Assembly (NCBI GenBank): GCA_013115145.1
Contig: JAAPAO010000418.1
Span: forward strand, 1-31,521
Source of the DNA: Perkinsus chesapeaki
Taxonomy: Eukaryota > Perkinsozoa > Perkinsida > Perkinsidae
DNA length: 31,521 nt
Direction: 5' to 3'
A program made the translations under genes and the position numbers. Below are positions 18,750-28,329 of the stretch, piece after piece (the first letter of the stretch is position 1; every line of letters starts with the position of its first letter). The notes under the pieces are model-generated. The model was given only the letters and a program-made list of their open reading frames with translations, searched no databases and was not told where the DNA came from.

Positions 18750-21242
18750 TCAGGATTGATCGCTGATAATGCCAGAGCATGTGCTTTGTTTCTCCTTGTA
18801 GAGAATATCCATAGCATCGTTACATACAATAGGTGGAGATTTACGTGGCCACCAATTAAGTCGACCGATAGCCTTGAGCAATGACGGTGTTATCAAGGGA
18901 CGCATCACAAAGGTATCAAAAATAACAGCGGTGACTAATAGGACACCAGCTTGATTCATCATGGGAACAGATGAGAATAGAAGACCAGAAAAAGCAATTG
19001 TCATTATTGTGCCGGCCATAGAAATGACAGGTCCAGTCTTCCATACACCAACTTGTATGGCTGCTTCATCAGATAAGCCATTCTCGTGCTCCTCAACAAT
19101 CCTTCCAAGAAGGAATATATCATAATCTAATGCCAAACCAAGTATAATAGAAAAACCAATAGTTACCACCATCCATGATATTTCACTAGTAACAGCTGGT
19201 GATATGGATTCAATATGGAGGAATTGTAACAATCCCAGCTGATGTGTAGCAACCAATACACCAAAGCCTACTATAATGGTTAAAGCTATAGTAAATATAC
19301 TTCTTATAGGAATCATAACAGACTTATAAACAATACCAATAGCAAGCAGACACGTACCTGCAGTTGCTCCCATGAATAGGGGAACTTCCCGGGATAGGGA
19401 AACACCAGCATCGGTTGTCGAGGCGCTCATCCCAATCAGCCACACTTTAAATACATGACCATGCTCAGCATTTAGATCATCAACAACGTCTCTGAGACGA
19501 TGAACAAACTCCGATGAGCTTGTAGAAGTCGGTGGTTGATCTGATAGGACTGTTACTTTCAATGCTGTGTGATCTGCATTCACACTTTCATTAAAGGCTG
19601 TCTGAACGCCAATGCATATTGATGTTATACATGATGGATTTAGTAGTTGCTCGACCAATGGTAAACTAAGAATCATTGGCTTTTCATTCGGAACTCGAGT
19701 ATAAAATAGCCCTATCATGGCAGCATGGCTCTGATCTGCAAGTAAGATAGTATCGATAGATTCACTAGCAACCATAGCTGTTGACCAGAAAGGTTCAGAT
19801 AGCACTGTAGAATCTGTAGTTGCCTCGAACACTAGTACATACGGACCACCGATGCCGGAAGGGAACTTAGCCGATGCTTGTTTGTCGAGGTCGGCTACAC
19901 TGGACCCTCGAGGCAAATATTGACGAACATGGTTACTCAAGAGTATCTTACTACACGACCAGCCCAACACAATAGAAAGCACCACGGCAATGACTATAGA
20001 GGCCAAAAGCGCATACTTCGTAGTTGCAAACCGTCCCCAACGAAACCACAGCGGGGGATCGAATCTACAACATCTACCACCACGACACCGTTGATTGGAT
20101 GAGGCGCCTTCATCAACGGTATCACATTTAGGACACAGAAAACTATCGAAGTCGGCAAAAAAACGGGGGAATGCGAGAATGAATGTCGGGGTGACCGTTA
20201 GGGTAAGTGTGATGCAGTGCAGAAGAGAAATGACAAAAGATAATGCTACAGAGGTGAACGTTTGCACAACAAGTATCCAAGCGAAGCACAGCACGAGAAT
20301 ACCACCGGATGCCAGAACTACTCCGCCGCTCGTACGTAACATCTCGATACAGGCATCCTCAATCGTTTGTTCTTGCCTAACAACCTCTTCATGAAATCTG
20401 GTCAATAAAATGAGAGAGTAGTCTATGGACAAAGCCAGAAGTATTACTATCGTGAGTATCGGTGATGCTGATGAAGCTCTTATCCACATGCTAATAATAT
20501 ATAGAGACGCACAACTGTATGTGACAGACATTGCAATGACCAGTAATTGCAACAGTAATAGTCTCCATGATCTTAAACTTATGGCGAGAACGACAAATGT
20601 GATAGGGATAACGAAGATATGTATGATAAGAAGATCTCTTTCGAGGATAGCTGGGACCTCTTTGGCGAAAGTATGTGGACCACTGAACTGCACGTCGAGA
20701 TTGAAAGAGGCAAAGTCATTTTCAAGCATAATAATGACTTCTTGTTCTTGACGATATATTTCATTTGTAGTCCAATTATGTGAAAACATAACAGTCATTA
20801 TTGATGACTTGTTATTATCCGATACAAATAACCTTGCCACTCCTGGTAGAGCTTGAGCAGATGTGTACCCTTGTATTGAAACACCCGATGAATCTTTCCA
20901 GAAATCTTCAACCTTCATTGTTATATTATTTATCAAACCATCTGTTATAATATCATAAGCACTTGATTCTGGGAGCTCCACCAATAAGACTTCAGGTGTT
21001 AAAGTTGCTTCCGATCCGTACAGCCTCTCGACTGCTCTGACAGCATGCCAACTCGGGTACCCACGTGGTGGGAGTATGGTGTTGTTAACGTGCTCGTAAA
21101 CATGCAGTGTACCCACGATAGCCAATGAAAATGAGACAGCCCAAAATGCGATTAAAACATAACGGAACCTCTTCAAAGCCGCGACGTACTTCGGGATGAA
21201 CTGCCTGCTATTCGGGACAGAAACGACACAAAAGCGAGTCAT
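18750..21242 (-). CDS. MMPL/RND-superfamily transporter, copy 3 (intronless)
   Basis: 830 residues from the Met at 21242 (MTRFCVV), with the frame open to 21296. TM4 carries LSIDYSLILL and TM10 ALDYDIFLLG. The cytoplasmic loop has CPKC and GGRCCRF in place of copy 1's denser Cys cluster. Extracytoplasmic domains 1 and 2 and the TM8-12 part are nearly identical to copy 1, whereas TM1, TM2-6 and the loop are diverged. The C-terminus is shorter than in copy 1. The family exports hydrophobic molecules across membranes; the cargo is unknown. It is the upstream member of the tandem set and follows the PC4-like genes on the same strand. Confidence 0.9.
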   Translation of the reverse strand: MTRFCVVSVPNSRQFIPKYVAALKRFRYVLIAFWAVSFSLAIVGTLHVYEHVNNTILPPRGYPSWHAVRAVERLYGSEATLTPEVLLVELPESSAYDIITDGLINNITMKVEDFWKDSSGVSIQGYTSAQALPGVARLFVSDNNKSSIMTVMFSHNWTTNEIYRQEQEVIIMLENDFASFNLDVQFSGPHTFAKEVPAILERDLLIIHIFVIPITFVVLAISLRSWRLLLLQLLVIAMSVTYSCASLYIISMWIRASSASPILTIVILLALSIDYSLILLTRFHEEVVRQEQTIEDACIEMLRTSGGVVLASGGILVLCFAWILVVQTFTSVALSFVISLLHCITLTLTVTPTFILAFPRFFADFDSFLCPKCDTVDEGASSNQRCRGGRCCRFDPPLWFRWGRFATTKYALLASIVIAVVLSIVLGWSCSKILLSNHVRQYLPRGSSVADLDKQASAKFPSGIGGPYVLVFEATTDSTVLSEPFWSTAMVASESIDTILLADQSHAAMIGLFYTRVPNEKPMILSLPLVEQLLNPSCITSICIGVQTAFNESVNADHTALKVTVLSDQPPTSTSSSEFVHRLRDVVDDLNAEHGHVFKVWLIGMSASTTDAGVSLSREVPLFMGATAGTCLLAIGIVYKSVMIPIRSIFTIALTIIVGFGVLVATHQLGLLQFLHIESISPAVTSEISWMVVTIGFSIILGLALDYDIFLLGRIVEEHENGLSDEAAIQVGVWKTGPVISMAGTIMTIAFSGLLFSSVPMMNQAGVLLVTAVIFDTFVMRPLITPSLLKAIGRLNWWPRKSPPIVCNDAMDILYKEKQSTCSGIISDQS
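18801..19370. repeat. Shared block I, copy in transporter 3
   Basis: Partner of 10447-11016; about four mismatches in 570 bp and no indels. Confidence 0.9.
19445..19812. repeat. Shared block II, copy in transporter 3
   Basis: Partner of 11091-11458. Mismatches are scattered and the two ends are sharp. Confidence 0.85.
20672..21023. repeat. Shared block III, copy in transporter 3
   Basis: Partner of 12321-12672, covering extracytoplasmic domain 1. Confidence 0.85.
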
Positions 21243-21396
21243 GGCAACAAAAAACTGGAATCCATAAAAATATGTAAATGCATGTGACTGAAGCAAGGCG
21301 GTGATCTCTGAAACAGGTTATTGAAGACGTAGCAGTTATGGTGACAATGTTCAGACCCAGGATAGAAAGCAAGCATCAGAATCGTCGCCATCATCA

Positions 21397-22167
21397 TCAC
21401 TTCATGGGTAGCCCGTTAACCTTCTTAACTACAGCTACCTATATTAGAGTGAGCCGGTGAGACAAGGTAAGCAACTTAGCCTTACCGCCTTGGTCCAGTC
21501 CTTCCACTCCGCCACTTTAAAATAGACGTCCGGCTTCAAGCTTATGCCCTTCTTAGTGGCGTTGCCTCTGATAACGACGATCAGATATTATAGCATATTA
21601 ATTACATGCCTTACTTGAAATATGAGCGGATGTCCACCAAGTACATCCCCTTAAAAGAGTACCTAAAACGAGCAACGTCCCATGAAAATACTCATCTCTG
21701 GATTGGCTAAGTTGCCCTGATCATTGCGTCAATCAGTTCGTTGAGCAGCTGAGGTATTAGCGAGGCTTTCAGTAACGCGACTCGCAGAAGAAGGCGTGAG
21801 AGATCCGCCAAAAGATCCGCCGATTTGTGCGCAATGTTCCCGCGGGAATATTGTATGATTCATGCCTATCATGCGCGTGCCTATCAATTCGAGGCGCGCG
21901 AGAACTATGTGCGGAGATACTGACTAAAAGATGACGGAAATACAATTGATGATGATAATGGTGATATAGACAAATAAGATAACAACACAGCACTTACACC
22001 TTCATTTTGAGCCCTTTATCAACTTCAATAATTACGGCACCATCGGGATCGATAAACGTAGAGTCATTTCGTAGAACACCAGTGAGAACTGTAGACTTCG
22101 CCCGGCCACCTTCATCGAGCCATCTGACAACAACAAAACTGCTGCTTGTTCTTTTATCTACGAACAT
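21397..22167 (-). CDS. PC4/SUB1-like transcriptional coactivator domain protein, larger copy
   Basis: About 154 residues. My exon reading on the minus strand is 22167-21998, 21904-21782, 21662-21615, 21567-21486 and 21438-21397. The last three exons give a clear PC4 domain: FKGMYLVDIRSYFK, then ATKKGISLKPDVYFKVAEW. PC4/SUB1 proteins bind single-stranded and melted DNA and help RNA polymerase II initiation in the nucleus. The 5' half (MFVDKRTSSSFVVVRW...) is not recognised. The join between exons 2 and 3 is ambiguous: an alternative with a 25-nt exon (21716-21692) and a 29-nt intron is possible, but the chosen join aligns better with the neighbouring PC4 gene (FWRIS against VWRVT at similar spacing). 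C-terminus and stop are well supported. Confidence 0.65.
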
Positions 22168-22386
22168 CACAAGTTCACGTGCCGACACGTTTTAATTTCT
22201 CCAATACTTAATCACAATGCTGGATCCAGCATTTCATGGACAGCTCTCTAAGTCCTCCAAGACTGCTCACCCTCAGTCACGCAACCAGCACCTCGAACCG
22301 ATTCACCACCGTTTTACTGTCCAGAGAAAGAAAAGCCGCCGACAAGGTCGAAGACACCGTAACGTGTTCGCGATTTCATCCGTTGT

Positions 22387-22755
22387 CTACTTTAAAGCAG
22401 CTGTAACCATTTCCTGTCGTAGAACAACTTTCTCGTATTTTTCCACATTCAGAAATACGCCCTTCTGCGTTGGCTTTCGACCTTCGTCATAGTATCTGAT
22501 GATAAAGCCGATATGCGATGCTGCCAACGTCATGCCCATTTAGCCTACTTCCTTATATCCATGAATACCATTCCTTTCCACAGCTTAGCCTTCACCTTCA
22601 CGTCATCGGTCACCCTCCACACGAATTCTTTCTGGTCTCCTTCCCCAGTGGCAGCCACGTACCTTAACGATAGATACCCTTAAGGAAGCGCCGTTTCTAT
22701 GCGCTCTGATTCTACTACGGCTGCTCCTATTCCCGCTGATTCCCGGTAAAAACAT
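22387..22755 (-). CDS. PC4/SUB1-like transcriptional coactivator, compact copy
   Basis: A 91-residue protein in three exons (22755-22719, 22678-22549, 22495-22387; introns of 40 and 53 nt, phases match). The PC4 signature is complete: KAKLWKGMVFMDIRKYY, then EGRKPTQKGVFLNVEKYEKV, corresponding to the beta-strand and KKG(I/V)(S/F)L core of the single-stranded-DNA-binding dimer. It lacks the long Ser-rich acidic leader of animal PC4 and so resembles the bare core domain. Likely nuclear, acting on promoter DNA (family knowledge). It stands immediately upstream of a second PC4-like gene on the same strand, suggesting tandem duplication followed by strong divergence. Confidence 0.8.
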
Positions 22756-22816
22756 AGGGACGGTTACACCCACGTCACGGTGTCACAATCCCACGGCACG
22801 TCACCGTGCGCAAGAA

Positions 22817-23712
22817 ATGGATTCCGTAATGTAACAGAGGCTCTGTCAAAGAGCAACGACAGAAACAACAACACAGTCGCTCGTGGAGCATCACGAAGAG
22901 CAGATAGAGAAATGAGCAGTCACCATCTGCAGGCGCGAAGTTGTACGAAGCCTACCGATATCCACCTTACATTGATTTCTCGGCCTCTTCACCAGGTTGC
23001 ACAACTTCCATGGCGCTCATCGGCGAGGACTGTCGCGCTCGCTTCTTGCTTGGGGAGGCGACCTGCCCGGGCGCGCTCTCCTGCTCAGCCTCAGAGTCCG
23101 AGGATTCCGAGTCAGAGGAGTCCGACGAATCCGATGATGACTCAGAGGAATCAGAGGAATCACTCTCCGAGGAGGACGAGGACGAATCTGAGGTAAGAAC
23201 CTGATTAAGTACTCTAAGTTTTCATTTCGGATAACTATGCTGGTAGTCCTGTAATATCAACAACGAGATCCAGTTTGGAGTGATCATCGTTCCTGACTCG
23301 CGGGTCATATCGGAGAGCGCTCTCCACTTCGTAACAACCCCCAGAAGTCGATGACATATGAACGTGTGCAAGCTAAAATAGTATTGAACTGAGCACCACC
23401 AGCCGGGCATGGGCAGACCATCAATAGGTATATGCTCATTTATGCTGAACTACAGAGTAGAGTACTTTACATCCGAGACCGATGCTATGGGTACAGGCTT
23501 CGAAATTCAACGTCCATTGCACGGCTCAACGGAGGCGCTACTGCGCGGCGTGGCGCCATTGCGCAATTTGCGAGAATGGGCTACGCCGCAGCGGCATATT
23601 TTTTGAATGTTCCGGCAAAATAATTGCTAAATTTGGTGCCCCTTCCGAAGGGGCCCTCCGAGTGGTTGAATTCCGTAGATCTCTGCAACAGGCAACTAGC
23701 GGCTCCGGTTAG
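22817..23712 (+). CDS. Acidic hypothetical protein, exon structure unresolved
   Basis: A plus-strand gene whose second exon (22908-23192) is well supported: it reads AKLYEAYRYPPYIDF, a Cys-containing stretch, then a long Ser/Glu/Asp run (SESEDSESEESDESDDDSEE) ending at a GTAAGA donor. A three-codon first exon (22817-22825, MDS) fits in phase. A third exon starting at 23247 or so reads NINNEIQFGVIIVPD and looks coding. Beyond it all three frames are open in 23490-23600; the frame ending IIAKFGAPSEGALRVVEFRR with stop at 23712 has the most coding-like codons, but I could not fix the joins. No domain is recognised. The acid run resembles that of nuclear histone- or nucleolar-binding proteins (weak inference). 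Confidence 0.4.
23638..23654. other. Perfect 7-bp hairpin GCCCCTT-CCG-AAGGGGC
   Basis: Stem 23638-23644 and 23648-23654 around a 3-nt loop. It lies in the presumed last exon of the acidic-protein gene, so it may only reflect codon use. There is no T run after it. Confidence 0.3.
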
Positions 23713-24198
23713 ACTGATTATAGGGTAATAAGTCTGGAATCGCCAAGTTGATGACTGGAAAATTAATGGCCTCCACCCTCTGCCACATGATCACATATTG
23801 CAACGGTACAGAAACCACCGTGAAAGTCGAGAGACATCAACACTGAATGTACCTTCCTTATCTCTTGCTCGCTTAGAAGGCCCCACCGGCCCAGTTGGAG
23901 GTGCCACCTTCGATGGGCAGGCATCACTATCATCATCAGGAAATAAATTATCCATTTTACCACTTGTGGGAATCGAATCAGGGCGAAGGTGTCGAGAGTA
24001 CGTAGACAGTGAACGGATGGCGGCCGGATGGGAGGCCAAAGAGACGAACAAGCAAACTAAAGGGGGAATAGCTCCGCCCTCTCAGCGCAACTCACACACT
24101 TCATAGGAAAAGTTTTGCAAATAATAATATACAGTGATTTACGTGGGATCATCCGACCGCCGCCGCCGGGCTCGGGCTTGGGCGCTGCTGGTGATATA
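23713..24198. other. Region between the acidic-protein gene and the 618-residue gene
   Basis: Holds one weak minus-strand candidate gene (23791-23955). A GGGAATCGAA motif (23970 region), the reverse of the tRNA T-loop core, lies just upstream of that candidate. Nothing else is recognised. Confidence 0.35.
23791..23955 (-). CDS. Possible short protein MDNLFPDDDSD..., unrecognised
   Basis: A 54-residue frame starting at an ATG (23955). The first 34 residues are hydrophilic and coding-like (acidic start, then PPTGPVGPSKRARDKE), followed by a possible donor GTACAT. I could not join it in phase to a further exon, so either the gene is only partly read or the frame is chance. Confidence 0.22.
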   Translation of the reverse strand: MDNLFPDDDSDACPSKVAPPTGPVGPSKRARDKEGTFSVDVSRLSRWFLYRCNM

Positions 24199-26878
24199 TC
24201 ATCCTCTCCATTCCTCATCGTCACTATTCTCTTTCTTTCTGCCATAAGTAGTGCGGCGGCCCCCTCCACCCCCGCCACCTATGCTTTGGGCCCCACGAGT
24301 GTTCATGCTTTCGCCTCCCTCGGACTCTGCCGATTCACTGCTGCTTTCATCATCACTATCAAACTCGCTCTCAGAAGACTCGTCATCTGACCAAGAGTCG
24401 CTTCCATTGAGTGCCAGTAGTGTCTTACACATTCCTCTGCTTCGTCTCGAAGCTTCCCTCGGCGGTTGATGTCGGAGTGGCACCTCCACCTGATTCGACT
24501 GCGACTCGCTGCGCAAAGCCATTCCAGCTTGTTGCTGAAATATTGCCATAGCGGCCGCCGGAGACATCTGCTGCAATTGAGCCAGGGATTGCCTAGCAGC
24601 CGGAGTTGAAGCTTGCGGTATCGCCTGGGTTGTGGCGGCGGCCGTCTGCTGCGGCGGCGGTTGGAGTACCTGAAAAACATGTGGTAAATCCCCCGGCGGC
24701 TGAAAGTTCCTAGGTACCCTTGTCAAGAGGAAGCCAGTATGTTCTCTTGGTATCCAACTCATCGCTTCACGACACTCCTTAGCATATTTCATCCATGACG
24801 GCGTCGACATAGAAATCCATTGAAGCACTAAACAGTTCGACGTCCCTCCCCATCCGACCAGCACCCTACCGGCTGCTTGGCTGAACTTTCCAGAGGTGTC
24901 ATTGCATATAGCGACGAGAGCCTGCGGTGGTCGCCTGATCAAGAGCCTGCTTATCTCTCCCGATAAATGTTGCTCTCTCACCCGGCTGCCTGTTGCTGCT
25001 TATCGGTAGGACTGCGAACGAACGCTGGATGCGCTACTACAGCACTTGGCGAACCCGTGGCATCACCGAATACGAGACATGAAAGATTCCTCTCCAGATC
25101 CTGAGAGCCTTTCTATCGACCGCATCTCCTCGAGCACGCTTACCGTGAGGGGCGCCCATGTGGCTGCGTAACAGAAAGTTTGGCAAAAGATCTTGGCGTC
25201 TGGGATGAAGATGAATCGCTCATCGTAGCTGCTCGGCTCCGGTGCTGCTGCATTCAGCAATGAGCCCATTGGTCCGGCCTGATAATGACGAAGTTTCCAT
25301 GTGAGAGCAAGCCACGGGATCTACCTTATCTCGGCTCAAAAAACGAGGGCAGAAGGGGTTGCCTTCGGTTGTCAAATAACTTGAAAATCTCTCAGCTAAA
25401 TCTTTGCTCCACTGAAAGCAAGACAAAGTGGTCAAGCGGATATGCCGCAATCCCTCCATCCGATCGACTCGGGTTCGATCCCCACCTTCATTCCCTGCGA
25501 TTTCAAATAAGACAAAACATCTTTCATCGCCGCCTGTGTTGCCCCATCCAATTCGGGTCCGTTTGACGGGGCCTCTTGGACATTATCCACGGTGCTTCGC
25601 TCCGCCGGTTCTTTTTTAACTTCTTCTTTTCCATCACCAGCAGCAGCGTCCTTCATTTCAGTGTCTTCGTCCGCTTCTTCCTCCTTAGTTTCGGTTCCAT
25701 CAGCAGCAGCACCGTTGTCCGCTGCAGCTTCTGACTTTGGTTTTTCGTCTGTCTTTTCAGCCTCCGGCTGCGCCTCCACCAAACTGCAAGTAAACCAGAG
25801 ATTGAGACCATTGTGTGATTCGGAAGTGCGAAATTCAAGGTAAAGGACTTTTCAATTTCTGTTCCAGATTAACGGCGGCGATTATCGAAATTAACATGAA
25901 CAAGTATGAGGCGGGCAGAGGGGCTTAAGAGAGGGGTTACCTTCGTAAATATGCAGCGACTTGATCTCGCTTTCTGAAAAAGTCGGCCAGAAGCCAAACT
26001 CCAAGTAGTCGTTGACCAAGGTTTAACAGGGGGATGCTGAGACCGCGTTTGGTGAGGACAGTAAGGGCCATGAACCTGGAAAAAAAGGCCTCGTCTGGGA
26101 TTCGTCCTAGACGACCATTCGCTCTGGTTCGTTAAAGTAACACAGGTCGCTACCTATGAAGTTGGTCGCAGTCCAAGGTTCCGGCAGTCGCTTTGGAAGT
26201 GTCAGCACAGCCGCATATCTTTTGCGCGATTGTCGATGCGCCATTGGCTGCTCTCTCCGTTCTCGGTTCCTGTCGTTTAGCGTGCTGCTGTTGCTGCTGT
26301 TGGGCGTTGACAAGACTAGCAGCAAGGGAAGTCAAACGACGTCGAGAAAAGGCTTTAAATTGTACCGTTGCTGTTGCAGTTGTCGCAATTGGGCCAATCT
26401 GAGAGCCTCTCCAGAACGATCCACCTGTGAATCACCATTCATCCAGGTGCCGGAGATTCCTACCTGAGCTTGCGGATGCTCTACACGACTAGCACTGTAT
26501 GCCTCCTCCGGGACCTTCGCGCCTGCCTTATACGCGGCCTGAGGGGGGACGAACCAACGTAACGAGGTCGACGGTCTAAGCGCAGACCTCCAAGACATCT
26601 GAACAATACTCCTCAAATTTCTCTCTGTCTCTGACAAACAGGCCGCTGGAGAACTCAGTCCAAGCTGATAGAAACTGCAGGGCGAATGCTGTGTTGAGTG
26701 GCGGTTGCTGAGGAGCTGCCTTGGGCTGAGGCGCTGCTGCCCGGGGAGCAGACGGCGCGCCTCCTGAAAAAAGTATCCTCGAAATGGAATATGGTGGCTA
26801 TTTACCTTGCTGGTCGGGAGCGTGGGGGGCTGCCGATGAGGAGCTGGCCGCTGCATTGGCCGGTGGGACTGGATGCAT
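24199..26878 (-). CDS. Unrecognised 618-residue protein, Q/A-rich with acidic segments
   Basis: Eleven exons on the minus strand: 26878-26806, 26763-26588, 26538-26464, 26398-26154, 26075-25941, 25783-25486, 25411-25325, 25278-25144, 24921-24870, 24827-24718 and 24669-24199; all introns are GT-AG and the phases close to one open frame. Segments in order: Pro/Ala-rich start, a helical block (FLSAWTEFSSGLFVRDREKF), a Gln run, a second helical block (LLGVWLLADFFRKRDQVAAY), a 60-residue Glu/Asp/Lys/Ala-rich linker, a block with FIFIPDAKIFCQTFCYAATW, a Gln/Ala/Pro-rich part, and a Ser/Asp/Glu and Gly-rich tail. Composition suggests a nuclear scaffold or transcription-related protein (weak inference). 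No family is recognised; the start Met is the first available. The ninth intron (24828-24869) could also be read through in frame. Confidence 0.65.
25422..25493 (+). other. tRNA-like sequence inside an intron of the 618-residue gene, antisense to it
   Basis: On the plus strand, TGGTCAAGCGG (25429-25439) matches the Pol III A-box consensus TRGYNNARNNG fully, and GGTTCGATCCC (25472-25482) matches the B box fully. Their spacing equals that in a real tRNA gene. Ends pair about 5 of 7 and an anticodon-like stem pairs 4 of 5, but the loop is 9 nt and the T stem only 3 bp, and there is no T-run terminator. It fills most of the 74-nt intron 25412-25485. Shares CATCCGA plus GGGTTCGAT with the element at 2797-2860. 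Confidence 0.4.
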
Positions 26879-28329
26879 CAGACTCAAGCTCGGAACTGGG
26901 GGATACGCTAATAGCGATGTCAGAGTAACGTCAACACAACGCACATAAAGGAATCCTACTCAATCTCGTCCACCCCACACGAGTGATTGGAGACAATGGA
27001 AGTGCAACAACCCTCTACTGTGACAGGGAATCAACACCGATATCAGCAGCAGCAATAGCAGCAACAACGGGAAGTAGCAATAGTGACGGAACAGAAGGAT
27101 AGGAACAATGTGACGACACTACTACGACCAGCATCAGCATCACCAAGATAGATAAGCACACAATGATAATAAGAGTGAGACTAAGGATACAAGCAAGCAA
27201 GAAGTATATGGTGATAAGGCTGATAAGGATGATGATGATGACGTTACTGCTGTAAGAGCTACTGGGCCAAGGGAGGTCCTTGGCTACAGCTGCTGCCACT
27301 GCCGACTCGATTAGGCGAGCCTTCCAGAAGGAGCAGGAGATTATGCTATCTTTATTGTTGATGACTACTACTACGGAGATAATGATTATATAACTTTCTA
27401 CTGGTGAAACTAGACAGCAATACAACCTCATTACGTTAAGTCGAAAGGAGCTAGTTAGTGCAACAACAGTACTACCACAACAACCACCACCACCACATAG
27501 CACAAGTAACAGCAGCATTGAAGTTGAAGCCAACCCGATTTGACTGATAACAATCAAGCGATTTGCTGGGGACAGCAGACTCAATAGGTCCCACAGCATA
27601 TAGTATAAGTAAGAAGAAGATGACCACAGCTGAGAAGGATCTTGACCGTTGGTGACGTTGCAAGCTCAACGGACTCAATGTCCCTCTCGACCGCGATTAG
27701 TGTTTAACGGAATCGCCCCTAGTTGGAGGGACAAGTTAACAGCGATGGTGTTGTTGTGAATATGAAGCTACTTGATAATGGAAAGGTAGCCTTGAGACCA
27801 ATATAGACACCAACAAACCATAGCAGAAGCAGAGATGATAGGCAGTGGTGGAGAAGCATAGTAGGCCAGGAGGAGGACAACTTGAGACTGGCCATCCGAG
27901 TGGCACCTAGAGGGATTTAATAAGATGATGGGGAAGAATTGAAGCGACCTCCTAGACGGAAGGTCTTGAACTGTTTATCGTTATCATTAGTGGAGGGCTA
28001 GCAAGACTTGATGATCAACAGCAGCAGCAGTATCTCTAACGTTGACAGTTTGATAAGGTAGAAGTAAAGAAATAGACAAACCACTAGAGTTACCACTTAA
28101 GAGAAACTCCTATGGCGACAACAACAGTAAGAGCAAGAAGAGGAATAAGACGTGTCGGAGCCTGCGACTAGACTGCTGACCACTTTATACTGAATAGCTT
28201 AACTTAGGGCATCATCGGAAAGTGAAACGAACAACAACAGACGTTGTGAAGTTGGTGGTGCTATGCGGCCAATGGCAGCACCACCAACCGCTGCTGCTGT
28301 TCTATTCCACTTTGACGAGCTCGCCATCA
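26879..28329. other. 1.45-kb intergenic region with trinucleotide-rich low complexity
   Basis: Many CAA, CAG, GAT and AGA runs. The minus strand has a 194-codon frame (27015-27599) made almost wholly of Leu/Ile/Val/Ser with no domain; I regard it as a by-product of the repeats. It should contain the phosphodiesterase 3' UTR and the promoter of the 618-residue gene. No RNA gene recognised. Confidence 0.4.

Noticed and set aside
27015-27599. A 194-codon minus-strand frame rich in Leu, Ile, Val and Ser, looking like a multi-pass membrane protein
   Set aside because: It is the reverse reading of GAT/AGC/CAA-type repeats, has no motif, and two other frames in the same stretch are also partly open. 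Composition explains it.
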